Positions 8,148 to 15,749 of a DNA stretch of 64,000 nt are shown one piece after another. The notes below the pieces were generated by a model. The model was not told the origin of the DNA and did not search any database. It saw only the letters and a list, made by a program, of their open reading frames with translations. Numbering within the stretch: position 1 is the first letter of the stretch; each line of letters starts with the position of its first letter. The position numbers were made by a program, and so were the translations under genes. This stretch comes from Paenibacillus sinensis (GTDB taxonomy: Bacteria; Bacillota; Bacilli; Paenibacillales; Paenibacillaceae), in the NCBI RefSeq assembly GCF_019904155.1, contig NZ_JAHCMB010000183.1:1-64000 (forward strand). The letters are read 5' to 3'.

Positions 8148-9605
8148 TTACAGCTGCGGGCGCTGCTTGTGATGATCCGTATGCTGCTCATAGGCATGCG
8201 CCACGCGCAGCACTGTGCTCTCGTCGAATTCCTTGCCGATAATCTGCAGGCCCACAGGCAGTCCTTCGGCGAAGCCGCAAGGGATGCTGACGGCGGGAAT
8301 GCCGGCCAGATTGACCGGAATGGTCAAAATATCATTCAAGTACATGGTCAGCGGGTCCTCGGTCTGGGAGCCGAGCTTGAACGCCGTTGTCGGAGCAGTC
8401 GGTCCGATTACCACGTCGTATTTCTTAAACACTTCGTCAAAATCCTGCTTGATGAGCGTGCGCACCTTCTGCGCCTTCAGGTAATAGGCGTCATAATAGC
8501 CGGAGCTAAGCGCATACGTTCCGAGCATGATCCGGCGCTTGACTTCGGGGCCAAAGCCCTGGCTGCGGGAATTATGGTACAGATCCAGCAGACCGCCGCC
8601 ATCATCCACCCGCACGCCGTAGCGCACGCCGTCGAAACGGGCCAGGTTGGAGGAGGCTTCCGAAGAGGCCAGCAAATAGTAGGTGGCTACCGCATATTCG
8701 GTATGCGGCAGGGAGACTTCCTCCCAGATAGCGCCCAAATCCTCAAGCACCTTCAAGGCGGCCAACACCGTGTCGCGGACGGAAGCGTCAACGCCCTCGC
8801 CCAGGTATTCCTTCGGCACGGCGATTCGCAGTCCTTTGACATCTCCGGTCAAGGCGCTCAGGTAATCGGGAATATCCACTTTTGCCGATGTGGAGTCCTG
8901 CGGGTCATAGCCGGCGATCGCCTGCAGCACATAGGCGGAATCCTCGACGGTCCGGGTCAGCGGGCCGATCTGGTCCAGCGAGGAGGCGAAGGCGACCAGG
9001 CCGTAGCGGGATACCAGGCCGTACGTCGGCTTCAATCCGACAACGCCGCAGTACGAGGCCGGCTGGCGGATGGAGCCGCCGGTATCCGAGCCCAGGGCGA
9101 AGAAGACCTCGCCCGCAGCAACCGCCGCGGCGGAGCCGCCGCTCGAGCCGCCCGGCACCCGTTCGAGATCCCACGGATTGCGGACCGCGCCGTACGCGGA
9201 GTTCTCGTTCGATCCGCCCATGGCGAACTCGTCCATATTCAACTTGCCGATCGTCACGGCATCCGCCTGCCGCAGCTTGGCCGCAACCGTTGCATCGTAG
9301 ATCGGCTGATAGTTGTCCAGGAAGCGGCTGGCACAGGTTGTCCGCAGCCCTTTGGTTACGATATTGTCCTTGATGCCGGCCGGAATCCCGAAGAGAAGCC
9401 CTCTTGCCGCTCCCGAAGCCAGCTTGTCGTCCAATTGGCGGGCAGCAGCCTTGGCGCCTTCTTCATTCAGCGTCAGGAACGCATGAATATCGCCGTCCAG
9501 ACGGGCAACCGCCGACAGCGATTCCTCGGTCAGCTCACTGACCGAGACCTTCGAGTCATTCAGCATATTATGTAATTCGGAAAGGCGATATTGAAACAGA
9601 CTCAA
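8148..9605 (-). CDS. gatA: Asp/Glu-tRNA amidotransferase subunit A
   Basis: A 485-residue amidase that hydrolyses glutamine and feeds ammonia to GatB. The amidase-signature catalytic residues are present: the Lys of GIPAGIKDN, the Ser of GGSSGGSAAA, and the Ser of SDTGGSIRQP. Length is usual for the family. The start is ATG, in the middle of the operon 24 bases after gatC. A long open frame on the opposite strand is only a shadow of this gene's codon bias. Confidence 0.97.
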   Translation of the reverse strand: MSLFQYRLSELHNMLNDSKVSVSELTEESLSAVARLDGDIHAFLTLNEEGAKAAARQLDDKLASGAARGLLFGIPAGIKDNIVTKGLRTTCASRFLDNYQPIYDATVAAKLRQADAVTIGKLNMDEFAMGGSNENSAYGAVRNPWDLERVPGGSSGGSAAAVAAGEVFFALGSDTGGSIRQPASYCGVVGLKPTYGLVSRYGLVAFASSLDQIGPLTRTVEDSAYVLQAIAGYDPQDSTSAKVDIPDYLSALTGDVKGLRIAVPKEYLGEGVDASVRDTVLAALKVLEDLGAIWEEVSLPHTEYAVATYYLLASSEASSNLARFDGVRYGVRVDDGGGLLDLYHNSRSQGFGPEVKRRIMLGTYALSSGYYDAYYLKAQKVRTLIKQDFDEVFKKYDVVIGPTAPTTAFKLGSQTEDPLTMYLNDILTIPVNLAGIPAVSIPCGFAEGLPVGLQIIGKEFDESTVLRVAHAYEQHTDHHKQRPQL

Positions 9606-9629
9606 AATGTCATCTCCTTTAGCAATTAA

Positions 9630-9917
9630 TTATTCCAGAACCGCCGGCACCTTGAATTGTCCGTCCTCTTCGTCCGGCGCATTCAGCAAGGCCTCTTCCA
9701 TGGTAATGCTCTCCTTCACAACGTCCTCGCGCATTACATTGCTGACTTGCAGCACATGGGTTGTCGGCTGTACATTGTCCGTATTCAGGCTTTCCAGCTT
9801 CTCCGCATATTGTAAAATGGCGTTCATTTGCTCCGTAAGCATAGCCTCTTCTTCCGGGCTCAAATGCAGTCGGGCCAGCTTGGCCACATGCTGCACGTCC
9901 TTAACGGTAATGCTCAT
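9630..9917 (-). CDS. gatC: Asp/Glu-tRNA amidotransferase subunit C
   Basis: A 95-residue GatC that stabilises the GatA-GatB complex. Typical opening MSITVKDVQHVAKLARLHLS, the L-E-S-L-N-T-D-N-V-Q-P-T-T-H segment and a C-terminal DGQFKVPAVLE are visible. First gene of the operon, with GGAGGG before the ATG and a clear promoter upstream. Confidence 0.96.
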   Translation of the reverse strand: MSITVKDVQHVAKLARLHLSPEEEAMLTEQMNAILQYAEKLESLNTDNVQPTTHVLQVSNVMREDVVKESITMEEALLNAPDEEDGQFKVPAVLE

Positions 9918-9974
9918 CTTGCGTATCCCTCCTGTTTAAAGGGCTAAAGCGCCCGGATAGCGTTACTAATTACT

Positions 9975-10003
9975 AGTATAATATTATCCTTCATTTTTTG
10001 TCA
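9975..10003 (-). promoter_or_regulatory. gatCAB promoter, SigA type
   Basis: TGACAA (9998-10003) and TATACT (9975-9980) on the minus strand, 17 bases apart, about 57 bases upstream of gatC in an AT-rich spacer. Confidence 0.6.
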
Positions 10004-10100
10004 TTTATAAAGCCCATAATCGTCACTCTTGGATGCATGTGAAAATTTTACAAAATTATCGTTAATTCTCTTTTAACTTCTCGTGATTTTCCCGTAACCT

Positions 10101-10430
10101 TCATGTATTCGCCGACATGATCTCATCCATATCAATCCAATCCCAATCATCCTCGCTCCAGCGAAGCTTGATCCGCCGAAGGGAGCGATTGACGTCCAGA
10201 ACATATCCTTTGGCGATCCGATCCGGAGGGAACGGGTCCCACAGCCGCAGCGTCACCGGAACCCCGTCATTAAGGCTGTAAAAAAGCGCCCGGTCGATCT
10301 CTTCCAGCTCCTGCTGATCCAGGGCCGGCTTCTCACGACGCTGACCCTCCTGCTTCTCCCGTTCCATCCGTGCGCGGTGCTCGGGCAAAATGAATTTGCT
10401 ATCCCACATGCCGCCCTCCAGTTTTCTCAT
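10101..10430 (-). CDS. YolD-like family protein
   Basis: A 109-residue protein fitting the YolD-like family: an N-terminal ILPEHRARM segment, a central helix LDQQELEEIDRAL, then a small beta domain (PVTLRLW, GYVLDVNRSLRRIKL) closing with WIDMDEI. YolD-like proteins often accompany DNA-polymerase-V-like UvrX genes, but none is present here, so the role is open. AGGAGG precedes the ATG. It is the only gene between gatC and the spo0E-like gene on this strand. Confidence 0.75.
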   Translation of the reverse strand: MRKLEGGMWDSKFILPEHRARMEREKQEGQRREKPALDQQELEEIDRALFYSLNDGVPVTLRLWDPFPPDRIAKGYVLDVNRSLRRIKLRWSEDDWDWIDMDEIMSANT

Positions 10431-10868
10431 GATGTCATCCTCCTATTAGTTCCTGCAGGCTGCTCTTATCCGCTCAAATTTCCGTAATGTGATTTCTCAT
10501 TAAATGAGAACACTTGTTTGTATTATGTACGAACTGATGTTCTTTATGCAATGTAAAAAAATCCCGCCATGCACGAGGCCTGACGGGGAATATGCTTCGG
10601 AATCCAATCTCACACTCAAGGTAATCTCTGCCCTGATTCTTAGCTCTCTCGCCTCTTTGTCATTTCTTTTGTATCGCCCATATTTTGGAGGATTTTAGAA
10701 GTTAATAGCGAAACTTATAGAGGAGCAAATTTGCGACTATTCCTTTTACAATAATGAGATCCGGATCGTACAGCCTCTTGCCCGAATAGCCCAGGATATC
10801 CTTGTCACGATCCGTAGTGCACGACGGACGGATGACATATATATACGGATGATAGGGAGCTGTTCGTC
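10431..10868. other. 438-base spacer without a convincing gene
   Basis: AT-rich. It holds the YolD ribosome site and probable promoter at its left end, a minus-strand terminator-like hairpin at 10555-10588, and the presumed spo0E-like promoter to the right. The longest open frame (10504-10698, plus) lacks a ribosome site and protein-like composition. Confidence 0.5.
10555..10588 (-). terminator. orphan minus-strand terminator
   Basis: On the minus strand CCCGTCA pairs with TGGCGGG (one G-U) and is followed by seven T. No gene was found that ends into it from the right, so it may belong to an unrecognised transcript. Confidence 0.5.
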
Positions 10869-11030
10869 TTGGAAGAGGTTATTCTGAGAATCGAAGAACT
10901 CCGGTTGGAATTGAACAAATTAGCAACATGCAGATTACTCTCCGATCCGGAGTTGATTGACGCTAGTCAACGATTAGACGAGGTGCTTAACCAATATCAC
11001 AGTATGCTCCAGCTTAGACAGGCAGAATAG
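10869..11030 (+). CDS. Spo0E-like aspartyl-phosphate phosphatase
   Basis: A 53-residue gene beginning with TTG, nine bases after AGGGAG. The product is a two-helix protein with the Spo0E-family signature SQRLDEVLNQYH; the SQxLD core is the catalytic segment that removes phosphate from Spo0A~P. Family members such as Spo0E, YisI and YnzD delay sporulation. Length fits the short class. It is a lone plus-strand gene with a terminator hairpin just after the stop. The signature makes the family call firm; the particular target is inferred. Confidence 0.85.
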   Translation: MEEVILRIEELRLELNKLATCRLLSDPELIDASQRLDEVLNQYHSMLQLRQAE

Positions 11031-11037
11031 CACAAAG

Positions 11038-11065
11038 GGACCTGCAGCCATTCGGTTGCAGGTCC
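11038..11065 (+). terminator. terminator of the spo0E-like gene
   Basis: GGACCTGCA (11038-11046) pairs perfectly with TGCAGGTCC (11057-11065), followed by TCATTTATAT, eight bases after the stop. Confidence 0.7.
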
Positions 11066-11100
11066 TCATTTATATACACACACTTTCTTATTTCGCCCAT

Positions 11101-11163
11101 AAAAAATCCCCTCCACAGCAGACAGATGAATCAACTTGCTTATGTCTGTCTACTATAAGGGGA
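11101..11163 (-). terminator. minus-strand terminator of the mini-gene
   Basis: A long interrupted stem on the minus strand: TCCCCT/AGGGGA outside and AGACAGA/TCTGTCT inside, followed by six T. It begins six bases after the TAA of the possible mini-gene at 11169. Confidence 0.65.
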
Positions 11164-11168
11164 CCATA

Positions 11169-11310
11169 TTACAAGCGCCTGTTCACCATATCCAGCCAGT
11201 CTTCCACTGCCAGATAGCCGCCCCGCTTTATCTCAGCCGTCCTGCATCAATGCCTTGAGGCTCAATTCCCTTGGATCGGTCTGACATGCGCGCATCCCAG
11301 TTCCGGGCAT
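11169..11310 (-). pseudogene. possible frameshifted 47-codon mini-gene
   Basis: Two minus-strand frames join into one plausible small protein. The first (start ATG at 11310) reads about 25 residues, ending MQDG and then TGA at 11233-11235. Skipping one base at that stop (GGC T GAG) gives EIKRGGYLAVEDWLDMVNRRL and a TAA at 11169, immediately followed by a strong terminator. No clear ribosome site is seen before the first ATG. It could be a degraded gene, a sequencing error, or a +1 recoding site. I do not recognise the family. Confidence 0.3.
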
Positions 11311-11312
11311 AT

Positions 11313-11338
11313 AAAAAAGCCGACTAGCCGCCGGCCTT
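11313..11338 (-). terminator. terminator of the 127-residue protein gene
   Basis: On the minus strand AAGGCCGGC pairs with GTCGGCTTT (one G-U) and is followed by T residues. It starts four bases after the stop codon at 11342. Confidence 0.75.
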
Positions 11339-11341
11339 ATC

Positions 11342-11725
11342 TTAAATCCAGGCCCGAAGATTCACCTGTTTAATGAATTCCGCCTGTGTCATGCTTTCCT
11401 TGGGAATACTCTCTATCTCTTCCGCCTGATCCGCCTCGCCGTTCATCAACTGGTAAAACAGCTTCTCGTTGTGAGTGGACAAAGCATAATCAATCAATGC
11501 CTCGTGTGTGGCTCTTTCCGCTTCCTCGGTCAGCAGGTCCGCTTCCGTCTCTACATCTTCCGCCGTTACATAGAAATTGCGGTTGGCCTGCGGGATGCGA
11601 ATAACATAATCAAACGCGTTATCCGGATTGCGGTCATATGCAATAACGTACCCGTAATCCCCGATAGGAAGATTCTGCTCGAAAGCGTCCGCGACAATGA
11701 CTATTTTCTCTCCTAAACGCAGCAT
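11342..11725 (-). CDS. hypothetical protein of 127 residues
   Basis: Unrecognised. The first ~50 residues look like a small beta barrel (KIVIVADAFEQNLPIGDYGYVIAYD, YVIRIPQANRNFYV) of the kind used for binding or regulation. The second half is acidic and helical (ETEADLLTEEAERATHEALIDYAL) with a conserved-looking tail AEFIKQVNLRAWI. AGGAGG lies 8 bases before the ATG, and a terminator follows directly, so it is a single-gene unit. No signal peptide or membrane helix. The function cannot be stated. Confidence 0.75.
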   Translation of the reverse strand: MLRLGEKIVIVADAFEQNLPIGDYGYVIAYDRNPDNAFDYVIRIPQANRNFYVTAEDVETEADLLTEEAERATHEALIDYALSTHNEKLFYQLMNGEADQAEEIESIPKESMTQAEFIKQVNLRAWI

Positions 11726-11929
11726 CGCCCTACCTCCTGAGCTTTAACTCTAATCGAGTTGTTTCGTGTTGTGCTTTTCAACAGTCTACTAAAAAATGAT
11801 AGGGCTGTCTACAGGAAGAAGGGGAGCAACCATGAAAATTGTCGCAATTTCTTGAAAAAGAAAAAAAGTTGTTACATTTTAAAAATCAATCAGGCGCTTC
11901 AAGAGTAGTAGAGTCGCGTTTAGTGTCGA

Positions 11930-12706
11930 TCAGGTATGAGGAAGTTTATTCCTTCTGAACAGCATAGCAGCTCCACCTATACAGCAGGCGATGAGCAAAA
12001 GCCCCGACAATATCGGCATGTATCGTGTTGACTCCCCCACCGGGTCCAGGAATCCTGCCGACAATTGCGTCAACGCCGCCGGAGACCAACGCAGCCACCC
12101 CGGCAGCAGTTGATGCAGCAGCGACAGAACGGCGGTTACGCCAAGCCCCAGGAAAGCCGCTGCCGGCGCACGAAGGAACGAGCTAAAGAGCAGGGTCAGC
12201 GACACGCCGCACATCAGCCAGAGTCCATATACGGCGGAAGCGGCAAGCACCGGTCCAAACTGCAGCTCCCCAATAAGCCGGATCGTGTAGTAAGCCGCAA
12301 ACGCCGATCCCAGCCCCAGAGACAGAACAAGCAGCGTCAGGTGGGCCAACCATTTCGCAGACGCGGCAGCGGATGTCGAAACCGGGCGGGAAAGGAACAG
12401 TTCTGCAATGCCTCCTTCCCGCTCTCCGGCGAAGCCGTTCATCGCCGAGAGAACCAGCACCAGCAGACCGATCATGCCATACTGCCCAAGCGATTTGGCC
12501 ATAACCTCGCCGGCGCCCGGGATCTGGTAGGAATCCAGAATGCCCTTCGGTACATCGCCCGACATCTTCAAAATTTCCGGCATGTAGTAGGCTGTAATTG
12601 GCTGCATCATGCCGATCAGGATGAACACGGCGGGAATCCACAGCAGCTTGTAGCTGCGCTTCATTTCCAGCATTTCCTTGCGATAGCAAATCCAAAGGCT
12701 TCTCAT
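11930..12706 (-). CDS. yxlG: ABC-2-type permease, YxlG-like
   Basis: A 258-residue membrane protein with about six helices. The first helix follows RSYKLLWIPAVFILIGMM, and the NGFAGEREGGIAELFLSRPVS loop is the usual coupling region of NosY/ABC-2 permeases. It partners with the ATPase encoded just upstream (stop and start overlap by four bases). In B. subtilis the sigY operon ends with yxlF-yxlG in the same order, which supports the name. Exported substrate unknown. Last gene of the operon. Confidence 0.8.
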   Translation of the reverse strand: MRSLWICYRKEMLEMKRSYKLLWIPAVFILIGMMQPITAYYMPEILKMSGDVPKGILDSYQIPGAGEVMAKSLGQYGMIGLLVLVLSAMNGFAGEREGGIAELFLSRPVSTSAAASAKWLAHLTLLVLSLGLGSAFAAYYTIRLIGELQFGPVLAASAVYGLWLMCGVSLTLLFSSFLRAPAAAFLGLGVTAVLSLLHQLLPGWLRWSPAALTQLSAGFLDPVGESTRYMPILSGLLLIACCIGGAAMLFRRNKLPHT

Positions 12707-13620
12707 TGTCCGACCGCCTTCATAAAGACATCCTCCAGCGATAATGAATCCGTCTCAAAACGCAGCACGGGAACACGCTGCTCCCCGGCCTCCTGAAGAA
12801 TGATGGACCTTGCTGACTCCATATCCTCAACCTCCAGTCTTAATGAACCCTCTTCCTCCATCCAGCCTTCGCGGACAAAGGAACGGGATGATAGCGTCTC
12901 CAGCCACTCCAGGGCCTCCTTACGCTTCTCGACGCGAAGAGTAAGCACAGGCCGGTTATATTTGGTCTTGAGAGCGGATAGTTCTCCCCGTTCGGCAATC
13001 GTCCCTTTGTTCATGAGAATAATGTCGTCACAGAGCGCTTCGGCATCATGCAGCACATGGGTAGAGAACAGAATGGCGGCATCCTTCCGGATTTCCCGGA
13101 GTATATCCATCACCTCGCGGCGGCCGAACGGATCAAGCGCCGATACCGGCTCATCGAGCAGCAGCAGACTAGGAGAATGCACGAGCGCCTGCGCCAGACC
13201 AAGACGCTGCTTCATGCCCCCGGAATAGCCCCCTATTCTGCGTCGGGCCGCTTCCTGAAGGCCCAAACGTTCAAGAGCCTCAGCGGAGCGCCGGGCGGCC
13301 TCTTTGGCGCTGATCCCGCTTAGGCGCGCGGCAAAATGCATGTACTCTTCTCCGGTCATCCAGGAGTAAAAGGCAGGAGATTGAGGCAGATAACCGATTT
13401 CCCGGCGGCCGTTCTCTCCAAGGGGTTCTCCCTTATACCGGATGCTGCCGCGTGTCGGAGGAAGCATCCCGGCGAGCATGCGCAGTGTTGTCGTCTTGCC
13501 GGCTCCGTTGGGACCAAGAAGAGCCACGCATCGCTTATGCTCAACATCGAAGCTGATTCCGCTCACATAAGGGTGTCCCTTAAACTCCCTGTAGAGATCC
13601 GATACTTCAAGCAGCGGCAT
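12703..13620 (-). CDS. yxlF: ABC transporter ATP-binding protein, YxlF-like
   Basis: A 305-residue ATPase. Walker A GPNGAGKT, Q-loop YLPQ, signature YSGGMKQR, Walker B LLLLDEP and the H-loop FSTH are all in order within the first ~200 residues. A C-terminal ~90-residue extension is typical of ABC-2 exporters (CcmA/NatA type). It pairs with the downstream permease. The start overlaps the stop of the upstream small membrane gene by one base. As part of the SigY operon it may export or sense something linked to that sigma factor; the substrate is unknown. Confidence 0.88.
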   Translation of the reverse strand: MPLLEVSDLYREFKGHPYVSGISFDVEHKRCVALLGPNGAGKTTTLRMLAGMLPPTRGSIRYKGEPLGENGRREIGYLPQSPAFYSWMTGEEYMHFAARLSGISAKEAARRSAEALERLGLQEAARRRIGGYSGGMKQRLGLAQALVHSPSLLLLDEPVSALDPFGRREVMDILREIRKDAAILFSTHVLHDAEALCDDIILMNKGTIAERGELSALKTKYNRPVLTLRVEKRKEALEWLETLSSRSFVREGWMEEEGSLRLEVEDMESARSIILQEAGEQRVPVLRFETDSLSLEDVFMKAVGQ

Positions 13621-13808
13621 TAGTCCTTCCTCCCAATTGTAAAATAAGCGATGCTTCCGAGCAGATTACCGAAGAGGATAATCAGGACCCACATCCATTT
13701 CGGACCGCGGACGCTCCGGGCCCGGGCCAGTGAAACCAAACCGATAACAGCAAGCAAACCCTGCAAGGCAATAAACGGCCATAAAAGCGACCAATCCGGT
13801 GTCTTCAC
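13620..13808 (-). CDS. yxlE: small PLDc_N-type membrane protein, YxlE-like
   Basis: A 62-residue protein with two membrane helices (LLWPFIALQGLLAVIGLVSL and WVLIILFGNLLGSIAYFTIG) and the GPKWMWVLIILFGNLLGSIAYF pattern of the phospholipase-D N-terminal-like (PLDc_N) family. B. subtilis YxlE, in the same operon position, belongs to this family and is described as helping to keep SigY inactive. The role here is inferred from synteny. Confidence 0.78.
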   Translation of the reverse strand: MKTPDWSLLWPFIALQGLLAVIGLVSLARARSVRGPKWMWVLIILFGNLLGSIAYFTIGRKD

Positions 13809-13850
13809 ATCAAACCCTCCGTTCTCGATGAACCTGGTAAGGTCCTTGTG

Positions 13851-14093
13851 TCAGTCCTTCCTATCCGTCCCTTCTTGCTCCGTGCGCCTCCGCTTTAGAT
13901 CCGGATACACGATGAACAGGAGATACAGCACCGTCGGCAGAGGAACCGTGGTCATTCCCCACAGACCCCAGAACCATGGAAAGCTTCCCCTCTTCCGGGC
14001 ATCCCGGAACAGCAGAGTACCCTGACAGAACAACAGCACCACAATCAGAGTCCATGCCCACCAAGGAAGATCGCTTGGGTGCTTCATTTCCAT
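13851..14093 (-). CDS. yxlD: small membrane protein, YxlD-like
   Basis: An 80-residue protein with two helices (WWAWTLIVVLLFCQGTLLF and FWGLWGMTTVPLPTVLYLLFIV) separated by RDARKRGSFP. It takes the place of YxlD, one of the negative regulators of SigY in B. subtilis. The start MEMKHPSD is chosen for the GGAGG 11 bases upstream; it overlaps the preceding gene by ten bases, and a longer reading would extend well into it. Confidence 0.7.
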   Translation of the reverse strand: MEMKHPSDLPWWAWTLIVVLLFCQGTLLFRDARKRGSFPWFWGLWGMTTVPLPTVLYLLFIVYPDLKRRRTEQEGTDRKD

Positions 14094-14509
14094 TCGGCCC
14101 TTCTCCTCCTTCCGACTCTCCAAATCGTCACTATGAGCGCCACAACCGGAACAAGGCCCTGCAGGCTCCAATACACAATCGGCGAAATTATGACGGCAAG
14201 CAACGAGAGGGCGATAACGGCCAATGAAATGACTCCGAACAGCCGCCGCTCCCTCCTCCTCTTCAATCTCGATTGCTCGGCAGCCGCCTCTAGCTTCCGG
14301 GCAAGAACGTCCAGAGGGGGAGACGATGATTCTTCCGCATATACCGTATCCAACCGATTAAGTCCCGCCATCAGTTCAATCAGCAAGTCATCCGGAAGCT
14401 CATCGGACGAGGATACCCTTGGATCATCTGTACGGGGCACAGGTTTATCCGGTATATCGCTTGGCTCTCTATGATCCTTCGGATTCGGCTTACCCTTCTC
14501 ATCAGTCAT
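14084..14509 (-). CDS. yxlC: putative SigY anti-sigma component, YxlC-like
   Basis: A 141-residue protein: a polar head of about 90 residues (many Asp, Pro and Arg, including SSDELPDDLLIELMAGLNRL), then two membrane helices (LFGVISLAVIALSLLAVII and a second near 120-135) and a basic tail. It overlaps the sigma gene by eight bases, the typical arrangement for an ECF sigma factor and its membrane inhibitor. B. subtilis YxlC has the same place and is needed to hold SigY in check. No classical zinc-binding anti-sigma motif is present. Confidence 0.7.
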   Translation of the reverse strand: MTDEKGKPNPKDHREPSDIPDKPVPRTDDPRVSSSDELPDDLLIELMAGLNRLDTVYAEESSSPPLDVLARKLEAAAEQSRLKRRRERRLFGVISLAVIALSLLAVIISPIVYWSLQGLVPVVALIVTIWRVGRRRRAEWK

Positions 14510-15044
14510 TGCGGCTCATCTCCTCTCTCAACTGCCGCAGCCCATATGCCGCTCTAGATTTGGCTGTTCCCTCAGGAATTCCCAGGATGGTGCCTATCTC
14601 CTTATAGCTGTACCCATAGTAATGCTTGAGCAGAAGTGCAATCCGCTGGTCTGCGGAAATGCGGGGCAGTGCTTCCAGAACCTCGTTCCACTCCTCGCCC
14701 CGGGTTTCAAATTTCCAGCGGATGGAACGCAAGGTCTGCTCCTTCACCCAGTCCGCTTCTCTTCTGCTGCGGCGGAGCTTATCAATATAGATACGCGTAG
14801 CTATTGTTATCAGCCAGGAAGAGAAAGAGGACGAGCCATTGTACAAAGCGAGCTTCTCCATGCATCTCACCATAGTATCCTGAGTAATGTCCTCCGCAAG
14901 CAGAGGATCCATCGTTGCCTTGAGCAAATACTTGAACAGAAATGAATAGTGCCGCTTAAGCAGCTCCGCAAGCGCCAGAGAATCTCCCTCCAGTGCTCTG
15001 CGGATCATTTGGGACTCGTCGTCGCCCATCGGTTCCCCCACCAT
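14502..15044 (-). CDS. sigY: ECF sigma factor SigY
   Basis: A sigma-70 family protein of about 180 residues. Region 2 spans HYSFLFKYLLKATMDPLLAEDITQDT to FSSWLITIATRIYIDKLRRSRR. Region 4 holds the helix-turn-helix LLLKHYYGYSYKEIGTILGIPEGTAKSR. The HYSFL(F/Y)KYLLK start and HYYG..Y.EI match what I recall of B. subtilis SigY, and the five genes that follow match yxlCDEFG in order and type. ATG at 15044 is preferred (AAAGGAA 10 bases upstream); 15029 is possible (GGGGGA close by). An ECF-like promoter lies about 140 bases upstream. Confidence 0.88.
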   Translation of the reverse strand: MVGEPMGDDESQMIRRALEGDSLALAELLKRHYSFLFKYLLKATMDPLLAEDITQDTMVRCMEKLALYNGSSSFSSWLITIATRIYIDKLRRSRREADWVKEQTLRSIRWKFETRGEEWNEVLEALPRISADQRIALLLKHYYGYSYKEIGTILGIPEGTAKSRAAYGLRQLREEMSRND

Positions 15045-15185
15045 TAAACTGATTTCCTTTGTCAGCATTTTGCATAATTCGAACATAGACGCTTCTTAGT
15101 GCAATATACAGACAAATACAATACCATTGATCTACATATTATTGGTTTAAATCGCTCTGTGGATTTATGCAAAATACTTATGTAA

Positions 15186-15211
15186 TACGATTTCAAGGAG
15201 CAAAACGTTCA
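15186..15211 (-). promoter_or_regulatory. ECF-type promoter, probably SigY-dependent
   Basis: TGAACG (15206-15211) and CGTA (15186-15189) on the minus strand, 16 bases apart. This fits the GAAC...CGT pattern of ECF promoters and resembles the TGAACG-type site described for autoregulated sigY. Confidence 0.55.
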
Positions 15212-15228
15212 AACGCTGCCGAAAAAAA

Positions 15229-15564
15229 TCAGGATTGGCTGCTCCGGTGCTCCCACAGCCTCGTTCTCCACGGCTGCCTGGCTCCCCTTCCCACAGGAAA
15301 GCTCCAAAACAAGGGGGATATCACAGCAGGAACACCCTCTTGGCCCAATCCCGAATATGCAGGATGAGCCGGACTCAATGTATCTCTATCCGACTCCATG
15401 GAAATCTTCTCACTAACAGGACCCGGCGCTTCATCTCCAGCGCTTATGCCGCCCTTCCGGGAAATGCGGAACGGCTCCGAGTCCGGCGCCTCGATCAAGA
15501 CAGCAGCTTCAATCGACTCATCAGGCCGCCGGATATCAATCAGATCGCGTATTTCAAGCTCCAC
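15229..15564 (-). CDS. hypothetical protein of 111 residues
   Basis: Unrecognised. The GTG start has a strong GGAGGG seven bases upstream, and the first 40 residues (ELEIRDLIDIRRPDESIEAA) look like a real protein. The C-terminal part (GARQPWRTRLWEHRSSQS) is less protein-like. No signal peptide or membrane helix. It lies just upstream of the sigY promoter on the same strand, so read-through into the operon is possible. Moderately doubtful. Confidence 0.4.
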   Translation of the reverse strand: MELEIRDLIDIRRPDESIEAAVLIEAPDSEPFRISRKGGISAGDEAPGPVSEKISMESDRDTLSPAHPAYSGLGQEGVPAVISPLFWSFPVGRGARQPWRTRLWEHRSSQS

Positions 15565-15603
15565 TACAGTACCCTCCAATTGCCGCTACCCCTAAAAAAG
15601 CAC

Positions 15604-15643
15604 AAAAAAAGAACGCAAACCGGGATCATGCCTCAGTCTGCGT
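15604..15643 (-). terminator. terminator after the MBL hydrolase gene
   Basis: On the minus strand ACGCAGACTG pairs with CGGTTTGCGT (two G-U pairs), followed by seven T. It lies about 105 bases after the stop of the metallo-hydrolase gene. Confidence 0.65.
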
Positions 15644-15749
15644 GCTTCGCAAGGTAAATGTTACATTAAATTAACGTAATTGTATCAAGTTTGTATCCTA
15701 TTGTCCAGCCTTTTTCAGCATTTGTCGAATGAAGGAAAAGGGGTTGTGG

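Noticed and set aside
8091..9575. Long plus-strand open frame opposite gatA
   Set aside because: It is antisense to a full-length, motif-complete gatA and lacks a ribosome site; it arises from codon bias. The same applies to long antisense frames at 48156-49856, 57250-58392 and 59121-60776.
10504..10698. 64-codon plus-strand frame before the Spo0E-like gene
   Set aside because: No ribosome site, no family resemblance, and a minus-strand terminator hairpin lies inside it.
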